DNA of 64,000 nt from Pseudeuparius sepicola. Its lineage: Eukaryota; Arthropoda; Insecta; Coleoptera; Anthribidae. Location of the stretch: contig OY987303.1 in assembly GCA_963920635.1 (NCBI GenBank), forward strand, positions 19,012,175 to 19,076,174. The letters run 5' to 3'. The translations under genes and the position numbers were made by a program. Below, one piece after another: positions 30,687-42,200 of this stretch (the first letter of the stretch is position 1; each line of letters opens with the position of its first letter). The notes under the pieces were generated by a model. That model was not told the DNA's origin. It ran no database searches and worked only from the letters and a program-made list of their open reading frames with translations.

Positions 30687-33600
30687 TTAAGAATCTACTG
30701 AATTCCCCAATAGGTCGAAGCATGGCTTACAAACGGGCACTGACTTTTGCGAGTAGTGACCTGGAAGCCGGATTTGTTTAGAGATACATCTAATGCAGAA
30801 AATATCACCGCATTTCCTGCAGTGGTTCTGGAAACAAAATGATGAAAAAATTAAATGTACTTTGACAAAAATTTAAGTTATTGGTGTATAAAAAATGACC
30901 AGTCAAGTAAATATTTGACATGACCTGCAATGTCATTTATTTTATTATTGTTTCAATTTCAAATTATTATCAATTAGCAAAGAGCAGTATATCAATAGTT
31001 ATTAGTTATTACCGAACATGGCGCTCAATTTAAAATTTATTGGGGAAATATGCTAGATTTGATATTTGTCTAGTCAATTTGGATTTCACCAAAATAATAT
31101 TGGACATTTAGACATAGAACATCAGACCAGTTAGACATTTACCTTTTTGCTAAGATGATCGAAAGACAACGAACAGCTACATTCACTAGTATTTCTGAAG
31201 GCTTTCCAATCCAGCGCAACGGAATCAAATTCTTTGGATAATTCTTCCATCTTTGGTAAACTTTCTAACTCGGTCGCTTTTTCCGAACTATCAACTTTTA
31301 ATGGATGATCGTGGTCAGCCGCTGCCAACGCATTTGAATTCGACTTTGCATACGTCAACTTATTATCTAGGTATACATTGTTGCAAAGTGGCTCTTTTTT
31401 AACTTTGCTCTTTTTATCTGTAGAACTAGAGATCAAGTGCTTCATCGACATTATGCGCTAAAACAAGAATAATTGATAATTATGACGGTCAAATGTTACA
31501 TACAGTGGATATTACAAATAAATAATGATCTCTGCGTCACAATGGTCGACAATGGGAATTAACATTGTTGGCCATTCTGACGCAGGGATGAAGATGCATG
31601 GGTATTCACTATAGTTGTAAAATGTCAAATTAAACAGACCTTTGTCAAATATTTAATGTGATCATCCAACGATGAGCTATGATCAGATGTGGCAAGCAGT
31701 AAATCAGCTGTGGGTTCTCTAGGATGCACCCCACTTTCAAATCGGCAGTACATTCCCCTCCAAAACCTTTAAATCATTAATTAATAACAGTTTTCTGTGT
31801 TGATTTACATACCTTACTTTATGTTCTGTGGCATCAAATTTGGTCGGAGTACGTCTGAAGAATCTTCGGGTGCATATAAAGGATTAATATACTCATCTAG
31901 GTGATTTGCCATGTATCCCCAAAGTGAATATGTTTTTTCCGCTAATCTATATGAAAAATAATGTAAATATATTATCTGGAAATAACAATTTGAATAAAAC
32001 ATACCTTAAATCTAATCTGTCTTTTTCACAATTACCAACAAATGTCCCAAATTGGCAAGAATGTATATGGTCATGAATTGAGAGCAAGAAAGATTGGTTG
32101 AATTGGAATGTGCAAGGGAACTGTTGCATCAACTGCCATGTAGCGTCTAACAGTTGGGTAAAAATCGGCGAAATTTCTTTACTATCTGTTTGAATATGTC
32201 CACAACGTTCAGAGAATTTGTGACCAAATGCTAACCAGTCTTTTTCTATTAAAGCCTATAAATAAAAATGTCCAATAATGAATAAAACCGATAGCATTGT
32301 GAATGATAAACAACGGCTGTCCAAGGGGAAAACTTAATCTGTTAACCAGGAATTTTTTTCAGTGTTATCACAGACCGTACTTCATACCTGATATCCTGAT
32401 ATAGTCCTGTAGTAAGGATCAAGCAATAAAGAAGCGAGTGAGCAAACTTGAGCAGTTCGGTCCCAACCATCTGAGCAATGAACGACAACACTTATTCCTT
32501 CCTCTAAGGCTTCTGCGATAAATTGAGAAGTGTCTAATATTGACTTAATGTGCCTTAACCAACCGCTAGATTCCAAGCCACTTAAAAAGCTATTCATTGT
32601 CGGGTTCTTTTGTTCACAAGCTACAAATATTAATCCTGCAACATCGAAGTTGATATTTATTTTACTTTACTTACTTTCTATAACTTTGAGCAGACTATTT
32701 CGCATCACATGTATATTTTCAACGCCCAAAAAATGGAATTTAATGTTCTCGTAAAAAGCCTCATTCTCATAGCCTTTTCCGGCAGCTCTATTAGCGATAG
32801 CGTTTATTTTAGGTCTAGTATCAACTACGTACATAAAGGTAGCATTGGGATTGGTTTTCAAAACTTGGTTCAACATTTTTTCATCTTCCACACATCGAGC
32901 ACTGAATCCTGATAACGGCTGACTGCAACGACTTATATTGGCTTTATTGTTGTACAAATAGCACAGAACTGGGAGCCTTCCTTTTGATCTAAACCGTGAA
33001 CTTCCTATCAATGTACTTGTGCTTGCGCTTGCAGGTATGTATAGGTCTTTTGGATATGTGTCGCACAGCTACAGATAAATTATGAGAGCTCTCTCACAAG
33101 CATTCGGCATAAATATGGCCAATTGACTTACCTCATAATCTTTGTTAAGGGTTGATAAAGACCACTGCTCATTGGGTACTCCCATCCTTTGGTATTCAGA
33201 TTGCAAATCAAAGAAATTCCAACCTACGTTCTTGCTGATTTCATCTATTGGCATTGTATAAGTAAAACAGTACAAATCTTGAACATTACTAGGTTGTGAC
33301 AGTTGTTGTAAGGTAATGTATATGTCATGACAATCCCGTTCCTTCGGTACTACAAAAGTTACTGATAAAAATGTTTTTGTACGTATTAGAAGAGGCGATC
33401 CGGTGGTGGTTAGAGGTAATTTTTCTAAGCTTGCAATGTGCATGTGGAGAATCTAAAGAAAAATTTATGAGTATCTTCAATTTCGTAAAAAATTAACACT
33501 GACCCATGTTTCCTTTTTGGCATCAGGATCAACAAAAATGAGATGTGTTGTGGTTAAATAGAGCGTACCTTGTGAAGGAGATTTTGAATATCTATCAAGC

Positions 33601-33702
33601 ATACGTACATTTTCAACCTACAACATAAGATAAATGAACATTGTTTTACATAAAAACTGTTCTTAAATGAAAACTTACTTTAGGAGTTTTTATATGTTCC
33701 AT
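30687..33702 (-). CDS. Mtmr6: Myotubularin-related phosphatase, MTMR6/7/8 class, with C-terminal FYVE-type finger
   Basis: Ten exons on the minus strand: 33679-33702, 33504-33617, 33132-33452, 32675-33068, 32388-32620, 32005-32255, 31818-31946, 31640-31766, 31143-31457, 30687-30827. They give 682 residues. Residues 1-130 form the PH-GRAM lipid-binding domain, starting [19 protein letters not shown]. The phosphatase domain follows ([38 protein letters not shown]), with the active-site loop [13 protein letters not shown] intact, so it should remove the 3-phosphate from PI3P and PI(3,5)P2 on endosomes. After FWRGMYCRF comes a low-complexity linker, then a cysteine-rich end: [19 protein letters not shown]. 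That is the spacing of a FYVE finger, although the usual WxxD motif is not obvious. Vertebrate MTMR6-8 have a coiled coil there instead. The donor GTCTGT after exon 8 is weak. Confidence 0.92.
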
Positions 33703-34214
33703 AGTCAGTGAACTTCCTAGGGAAAAAATGGTACTGTGATGTTTTGACAATTTTTGTATTAAATCTTAAGATATTTTTAATGCAGTTTGAACATTAACAA
33801 CCCAAACGAAATATTTAAATTTGCTTTTACTTTTTCTATTAGGAAATATAAAATAAATCCATTTTTGCTATTGCACTATTGACTTGACTTTTTCGTTTTA
33901 TTATTTACCTACAAAAAAAATATGCAGAAAGCAGAAATGCACAGAACATGTCAGCAGAAATTTTTATTGCGATTGTAAACAACACAGAAACAGAAAAACA
34001 AGGCAGTCCACATTGCTCTAATCTTAGACAAAGAAAGAGAGAGGAAACTGTGCATGCCGATGGTCTCTTGACAAACCTGTCGGGTAAAATTTTGTTGTCG
34101 TTTTTGAACGGCGGCCATTTTATATGTGGCAGACAAAGCGAGTACGTTGTGAGTTAATTTCGTGAAATTGTGAATTAAAAGTAATAGTGATTGAGGGGAA
34201 AATATACTCTTACG
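33703..34214. promoter_or_regulatory. Region between the myotubularin start and a divergent THAP-like frame
   Basis: About 510 bases between two outward-facing starts. The right part (34090-34130) contains GGCGGCCATTTTA, a YY1-like GCCAT element common at insect and vertebrate transcription starts. A bidirectional promoter is plausible but not shown. Confidence 0.35.
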
Positions 34215-34301
34215 ATGGTGAATTGTTCAGCGCTTGGTTGCAAAAGCAGAAGTGAAAAGCAAGAGCCTGGGATTTCGTTTTCTGTGCTTTTAGCCTTTTA
34301 G
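34215..34301 (+). pseudogene. THAP-domain start, truncated
   Basis: ATG at 34215 opens MVNCSALGCKSRSEKQEPGI followed by SF, a clear match to the first third of a THAP zinc finger (C-x4-C, then ISF). The expected HRFP block is replaced by SVLLAF and a stop. A donor-like GTAAGA overlaps the stop, so it may be a first exon whose partner is lost. No CSxHF or AVPSL half is visible in the following kilobases. Confidence 0.5.
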
Positions 34302-35263
34302 TAAGAGTACGATAAAGTGCACTGTTTTGTTTGTAAATAGGTCCAATATAATTATATTTTAACATCGTTTTTACTGAAAATTTCTTAGTCGATTATGATA
34401 AGTTTCATAAAATATGGGCTGGTTTCCATGGGCGTAGATTATTTTACTTTGATTAGTAGTAGTAACAAATTTTATTTAGCTCTTTTTAAAGGTTACAATA
34501 CAAAATTATGGTACGTACAATAAGTTTTGTTGTTTTCTTCATTTTCATTTTTTTTCATTGATTCCAAATCTCCACAAATAAATATACTTCAGCACTTGAC
34601 ACTAGCTTTACATTTGGGAAATTATCTAAAATTATAAAAATACCAATATTTCAAATTACATGCAAGTCAAAATTAATTACCTTTTCATTTTTAACATTTT
34701 TGTGATATTTACTAAAACGCGTTTCATGCTACGCCACTGGTCTGTCGTGCGATGTCGGTAACCCGGCCGTGAGCGCTCTTAGGCGTCCTCTCTCTTTCCT
34801 TGTCTAAGGCGCCAAATCTACAAATTTGGATGGAACGCGAATGTGCGGAAAGCAAACAAACAAGGATTTATTACTCAATGAAAATACCTAGTTAAATACT
34901 CCTCAAAATTAAAAAAAAAATGTATGCACCAAAAAATATTTCCACATCATAGGTACCCAATGCATGCAATGGTAGCTTTGTTCCAAGCCTTGGCGAAATG
35001 TGGAATCCAAACGCCCGTCACATATTTAAAATCCGGCCAATAAAGTATCATTTATCGTTTCAGCCTCATTGCGTAATAATTGTTACCTATAACAATTTCA
35101 ATAAGTATTTTGGTTAGTTTGAACATCAAAAATATTTAGGTCTATCGTGGATCTAGGTAGAGCGTTATAGAAGGAAAGCAATGGCACGCGTGGTTGCCTC
35201 ATGATTGCCTTAAATTATTTTACTACCTAATAAAATTGTTGCCCGATTAAAAAATAAATGTTT
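34302..35263. other. Spacer without recognised features
   Basis: AT-rich with a short GC-richer stretch near 34730-34860. No protein, RNA gene or repeat boundary is recognised. Confidence 0.3.
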
Positions 35264-35510
35264 CTCGGCACTGAAGTGCCTTTTTATAACTTATGTGATT
35301 TATTTGCCTCGACCCTAGAGGTTTCGGCAACTAAATTCCACATTGGTTATAAAAAGTTAAACTTCATTGCCTTGGTACACAATAGTTATTTATGTACTAA
35401 GGCACTGAAGTTCAACTTTTTATGACTCATGTGGAATTTAGTTGCCGAGGCCTCTGGCCGAGGCAAATAAACCACATGAGTCATAAAAAGAACTTCAGTG
35501 CCGAGGTACA
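35264..35510. repeat. Palindromic foldback repeat of about 245 bp
   Basis: Two arms of about 120 bases face each other. The elements GGCACTGAAGT, TTTTTATAAC or TTTTTATGACT, CATGTGG-like, GAATTTAGTTGCCGA and GGCAAATAAA occur first in one orientation and then inverted. The centre lies near 35385 (ACACAATAGTTATTTATGTAC). The outer edges read TCGGCACTGAAGTGCC at left and AACTTCAGTGCCGA at right. No target duplication was identified. Confidence 0.6.
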
Positions 35511-36201
35511 TATTATATATTTTTTTGAAATCGGAAAAAAAAAAGATTTATTAGGCAAGAAAATAGTAATAAGGGATCACCCGTCCATGAACCGACTACG
35601 CGCAGCGTTGCTTGACTTTGACGATTGCTCTACAGGTAAAGTAAGACAAGACACGGCACCTTCGTACAGAAAAACCAAACTGCTGCTTCTTGTGCAGCCT
35701 CCATAACAATAATCTATTGATATTCAAACCTACTAAAATATGTATACTGAAGGATTACGCTTCTATAGGAAACAATTTAGCAATGTGTACGAAAAGTTAA
35801 ATGGGCCTTTATCGGCCGGGTTTTGAATATTTGGTCACTTTTGACGGGCGATTTCTCCGCGTCTGACGTTTGATGTTCACATCTCGCCAAGGCCTACTTA
35901 TTGAAAAAATTGTACAATAATGTAGCCCATTATTGTACGACTTCTGTGCTTTTAATGACGATTTTGGGACACTTCACTGCCGATTTCAAGAAAATAATTA
36001 TTATTGTCTATTATAATTATAATATGTGTTTCCATGTGTAGTTACAAAAGCAAACTATTTTATATTTTTATGGGAAAAGCAAAAAGCACTGAAAACTTCC
36101 AATACTTTTTATTTATTTATTTATAAAAAGAGAAGAAAATACAACTTATATTTAACATAATGACTATTTTAACATTTTAAACGCATCACAATACTTTTAT
36201 T

Positions 36202-39200
36202 TCACGATTCATCTTCGGTTCTACTCATATTTTTACTATTTTTTGGCGGTATCGGATGTTTAAACTCCTTCCCTAATTTTTCGTAAGTATCTTTAACCCT
36301 AAGTACTGCCGTCCTGTTGAGCATGTCGACCTTAACTTGACTTATAGCTCTCTCAAAAGCTTCCACAATATCGTCGTGCTTATTTTTCGCTACCAACACA
36401 TCTAACAGGCAACTATAAGCATTTCCAATGGCACCTGGGGTCACGTTTGTATTTTTCAAGTGGTTTAAAAGTTTTTCAATTAACTGTTCATCTTTGCTTT
36501 CTCTAGCCGTTTGAACTATCCTTTGGAACATTATTCTTGGCGTGTCTTTTAGATATGTATTCCAGATCTCCTCTGCTTTTTCATCTTTGCCATTTATGAA
36601 ATAGTGTGTCCAGAGTACATTTAAAGGTGCTACGATACCTTTTTGAGCATACTTTATAGCTAGAGACTCATCTGCAATTAAAGATTGGCTTTCTTACTAT
36701 AAAAAAATTAGCATTATGTGCTGACAATGTGAAATCAAAATAAGTTAAATGTAGTGGAAATATTTTTATTAATATACGGTGTGTCCCGTTTTTCATGTTA
36801 ACACCCCTGAAAATCTAAGTAGGCTGAAGGAATTGAACGGGGCAATTTTTTTTATAGATATGTCCCTGAAAGGTCATCATTTGCGAAGTATTGGTTTGGC
36901 ATTGCCGCGAAAGCCTGGCCTACTGCGATTTTTTAAAGGGGTGCGTTTTTCAAAAAACCATATTAGGCATTTTTTTTATTTAAAATCTGACACAACAGCG
37001 TTAATCAGGACACACCGAAACCCCCATATACCAAATTTGAACAAAAAATATACAGAGAGTTCCATTCTGTAGGGTGTCAAAGTTGAGCAAAATAGGAATT
37101 TTAAAGACATCTGGCGAGTCAAGTGTGCCATGGAATCCCTTCAAAACAGTTGCATGGTCAACAGGACCACTCAAAATGTTGGTGTGAAAAGATTTACTAC
37201 AAAAATATACAGGGTATTTTTTCGGAGCCATCTCAAAATTCTGAATTTTTATTAAACTTTATACTGGCCAGGAGTGTTCTGGAATCATTGGAAAAATATT
37301 AATAAACACAAAAGTAATTCATTTCGTTGCAAAATGCCAACCAACAAATAAAAACAATTTTACTCAACAAAGTCACTGTCTAAGATGATACATTTTCTGG
37401 GCGTTTCCTGTTGTGGCACATCAGCCACATTACCTGATATGGACTTACTGACTGGCAGGCTTCTGTATTTTTTAGATTTAGTTCGTTTATAGTATGTGGA
37501 GCGGATTTAATACACTCGATTTTTGACCCGTATATAAGTTCTAAAAATTCAGTAATTTGAGATGGCACAGATAAGAACGCTCTGTATATTTTGTATTGGA
37601 CCTTTGCACACCAATACCTTGAGTGGTCCTGTTGAACATTCAACTGTTTTGAGGGGATTCCACACTTGACTTGGCAGATGCCTTTAAAATTCCTATTTTG
37701 CTCAACTTTGACACCCTGCAGAATGGAACTCCCTGTATATTTTTTGTTCAAATTTGGTATATGGGGGTTTCGGTGTGTCCTGATTAACGCTGTTGTGTCA
37801 GATTTTAAATAATAAATAAAAAATCGCAGTAGGCCAGGCTTTCCCGGCAATGCCAAACCAATACTTCGCAAATGATGACCTTTCAGGGACATATCTACAG
37901 TGTGACCCATTTGTTTTGGGGTCAGTCTGTAAAAAGTGTATCAATCGTGCGATTTGGCTGATTTTTTTTTAAATTGTAGAGCTCGATGAACTGCACATTT
38001 TTAACAAAAATTGCCTGGTTCGCATAAAATCCAAAGCCTACTATGACCGTTTTTATGAGCAAAATTTTAAGAAACCATATTAGCGTTTTTTTTTTGAAAA
38101 AATCTGTGTGCGCCAATGGATTGAGCACCCCTCAAAATGGGTATGTACAAAATTTCATCAAAATATTTCAAGTAATAACGATTTTGTAGAAAAATTAAAA
38201 ATGCAGCCAAGGTACGTCTTTATTTTCAAAAATGCAAAGTTGGCCATGGAAAATAATTGAATTGTTTACTTTTATTAAGTGTCAAACTGTCTAAATTGAG
38301 TTCAGAAATTGTTTGTGCTCAATACAATTAATTATCATAATTATGGAATATTTAAGCATAAGAGACAAAATAGAAATTGTTCGACTCGTGGGCGACAACG
38401 AGCGCTCGGCAGCAGAAGCTGCGGCCGAATTTAACAATAGACACCCAGGTAGATCAGTGAGTCGAAGTACTGTACAACGTATAAACAATATTTTTGATGA
38501 AACTGGATCGATTTCTAAAAATTTAATAAAAACTAGGCAAAATGGACGCCGTGGACTTGTTGAAAATAACAATCAAATTCTGCAATACTTTAGTGACAAT
38601 CCTCGAAATAGTGTTCGAACGGCTAGTTTAGACCTTCATATACCCAGAGAGAGTATAAGGAGATGTCTGAGACAAAACAAAATAAAACCGTTTAAGCCAA
38701 AATTTTTGAACACCCTGGAACCAGGAGATGAGGAGAGAAGATTAGAATTTTGCTATTGGCTGCAAGGTGAATATCTCCATAATGGCAACTTTTTAAATGA
38801 AATTTTATTCACCGACGAAGCCACGTTTACTACAAATGGTGTAGTATCAAGTCAAAACTGCCGTCACTGGTCAGCTGAAAATCCAGAGTTTATAATAAAT
38901 GCAAGGAGACAATATTCACAAAAAATTAACGTTTGGTGTGGAATACTACGCGACAGAATAATTGGCCCATTTTTCTTTGAAGGGAATTTGAATGCGGCTG
39001 GCTTCTTGAATTTTCTAGAAATTGAATTTAGAAATGCTTTAGATGAGTTACCATTAAGATACCGTTTAAATTTAAAGTTACAGTTAGATGGCAGTCCTAT
39101 TCATAATGCTCGTTTAATCAGAAACTGGCTAGATAATAATTTTGAAAACTGTTGGATAGGGCGAAATAGTCCTTTCTGTGAGTGGCCACCGAGATCTCCG

Positions 39201-42200
39201 GACTTAACTCCTTTAGATTTTTTTCTTTGGGGTACACTTAAGCAAAATGTTTATAAGTCAAGACCCCATAATTTACAAGAACTGCAAGCTAGGATAAACC
39301 GTAGTTGTGAGGAAATTACTCCACAGCAAATACGAAATGTAATTTTGAATGTACGCAAGAGGAACGACAAATGCATTGTAGAAAATGGAGGCTTGGTAGA
39401 AGTTACAAAAATTTTATAATTTTAATTGTTTTTATGTTTTGTGTTTATAAGCATAAGGTTGTATTATTACAATTCAATTATTTTCCATGGCCAACTTTGA
39501 ATTTTTGAAAATAAAGACGTACCTTGGCTGCATTTTTAATTTTTCTACAAAATCGTTATTACTTGAAATATTTTGATGAAATTTTGTACATACCCATTTT
39601 GAGGGGTGCTCAATCCATTGGCGCACACAGATTTTTTCAAAAAAAAACGCTAATATGGTTTCTTAAAATTTTGCTCATAAAAACGGTCATAGTAGGCTTT
39701 GGATTTTATGCGAACCAGGCAATTTTTGTTCAAAATGTGCAGTTCATCGAGCTCTACAATTTAAAAAAAAAATCAGCCAAATCGCACGATTGATACACTT
39801 TTTACAGACTGACCCCAAAACAAATGGGTCACACTGTATAAAAAAATTGCTCCGTTCAATTCCTTCAGCCTACTTAGATTTTCAGGGGTATTAACATGAA
39901 AAACGGGACACACTGTAGATGTTATTAAAACGCTATCTCAAAATATACAGTTTACATTTAATTTTAACACAGAATAATGTTATAGCAAACTGTCAATTTA
40001 AATTTCGCTTTCCCGTTTGACTGGAAGTGCAGTAAATAGATAAATCAACAGTAGAGCCACTCTCATGTGACCTTGTAGCAATATTTTCTATGCACATACA
40101 CATACAGCATGCTAAGAAGTGGTAATCCACGGGAGTAGGGGTTATACGGCCGCAGACTCATGACCCAAGGCCTACTATAAAGACAGGCTCTGGCGCACAA
40201 AACTACGTGACCATCTTAGCCCGACGTTACATGTCATTTGTCACATAACTGAAAGCGGCAGCTTGGGTTTTGAGAAGTTTTAAATGTTTAAAGTGTTTTT
40301 AAACGTCTTAGTTTATATTTTAGAAACAAATTTGTGTCTAGTGCGCGTGTGTCCTGGCGGAGGGGAACCGCCCAGGTGTTATTATGGCGTCTGGGTGGGA
40401 GTCGTGCCGTCCAAGAGTATTGGTGCCGCTCGCACCGACGCGTGAGCGCTGTAAAGGGGAATTCTCCCCCGAACCACAGAATAGGGAACCCGGAATGGAC
40501 TATTATGGACATGGACAGTATTGGACAGACGGTCCGGGTGGCTGGAAGCCGTTCCCGTTGACCACATTCGGGTTTGTGTATTTTTGTATTCACCATTCAC
40601 CTTGTGCGAAATAAATCAGTGTTGTAACGTACTTGTTCGGACATTCTAATAATTTTACACGATGTATAGTCAACTCGAAACAATACAAAAACGACACATG
40701 TTCGTTGTCAGATAATAGAATTGTTGAAAAATAACAATGTCATGTAATTCTGTTGTGGAATAATAAAAACTAACGAATAAATGTATTCGTCCCGTTAATT
40801 ATTGCCGATACTGTTGGAGATCAGTTTACTTCATCGAAGAAGCGCGGTTCCTGCCGCACAAAAGAAAGGCCAAGCCAGCAATTATATATTGATTCTTCAC
40901 CGCCGGATACAAAACCTACGGATCGGCAACTCGTAAAGGTCAGTCCTTTGTCCTGTCCCATAATTTTTCCACAACCCTAAATTGTCCATTTTCTGGATTG
41001 CCTCAACAATAATTTATTCTTGAATTATCGAAAAAATGTCAGAATCTGTCAATAAACTAATTGCACAACGAGGTCGCATCAAAGCACGTTTAACAAGATT
41101 CGGCAATTTTGTAACTTCTTTTGTATACAGTGAACCTAACGATATAACTAAACTACAGATAAGATTAGAAGAAGCTCAAAGCATTTTGTCAGAGTATAAT
41201 AAAATTCAAGATGAATATGAAAGCACGTTGTTTGATCTAGGACAGGCACAGAAAGACGAAGATGTTAATAATAACGAACATGATGAATTTGAAACTAAGT
41301 ATTTTGATTTTATTTCAACAGCTAAAAGTTTAATTGAAGCAAAAAATACCGATCACGAGATTCAAAGTAATTCAAACACGTCTTTCACTGCTTCTAGCTC
41401 GAATAATGCCAGTTCTAACACAAAATTAAATATAAAATTACCCGAAATAAAAATAAATGAATATCATGGAGGTTATGGCGACTGGTCTCAATTTTATGAC
41501 ACTTTCAAATCATTAATTCATGATAATCCCGCTTTAGATAATGTACAGAAGTTCCATTACTTAAATGGTGCCCTAAAAGGCGATGCCCTAAAAGTAATTA
41601 GTTCAATTAAAATCACGTCTGATAATTACAATATAGCAATTCAGCTTCTGCGCGATAGGTATGAGAACAAAAAAGCGATAATACATTCCCATATGAAAAC
41701 AATACTTTTCGATTTGCCCACAGTAAGATTTAATTCACACGTGTCATTAAGAAATTTTGTTGACACTTTTTTAAAACATTATCGCTCATTAGAAAATTTG
41801 GGTGAAAAGGTGCACGATTGGGATACCCCATTAATTTGTCTTTTGGTATCAAAAATAGACTTAAAATTAAGGGCTGAGTGGGAAGTTTTTTCCAAAAATA
41901 AAATTAACGTAAAAACATCAGATTTTACAAATTTTCTCAATGAGAAGTGTGTATTTTGGGAATCACTTGATAACACCACATTCACTAAAAGGAACGAAAT
42001 TAAAACATTTCACATATCAGAAGATAAACCATCGTGTCCGCTGTGTAAGAAAGCACATTTTTTGTATTTCTGTGACCAATTTAAGAATTTGTCAGTAAAT
42101 GATAGATATAAAGAGGTTAAAAAAATTAAATACTGTACGAATTGTCTTAGGCCAGGACATTCCCCATCCATTTGCAGATCAACAGGCTGCAAAAAATGCA

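Larger units (their letters stand above)
36777..39915. mobile_element. Inverted-repeat element in LRPPRC intron 4, split by a mariner
   Basis: Starts CGGTGTGTCCCGTTTTTCAT and ends ATGAAAAACGGGACACACTG, TA on both sides. Without the mariner at 37898-39836 it is about 1.2 kb. The arms (36777-37240 and 37550-37897 plus 39839-39915) share AATCTAAGTAGGCTGAAGGA, TGTCCCTGAAAGGTCATCAT, ATTGGTTTGGCATTGCCG and TCTGACACAACAGCGTTAAT. The centre near 37330 is unique. No transposase of its own is present. A fragment of the same family is at 49894-50160. Confidence 0.8.
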
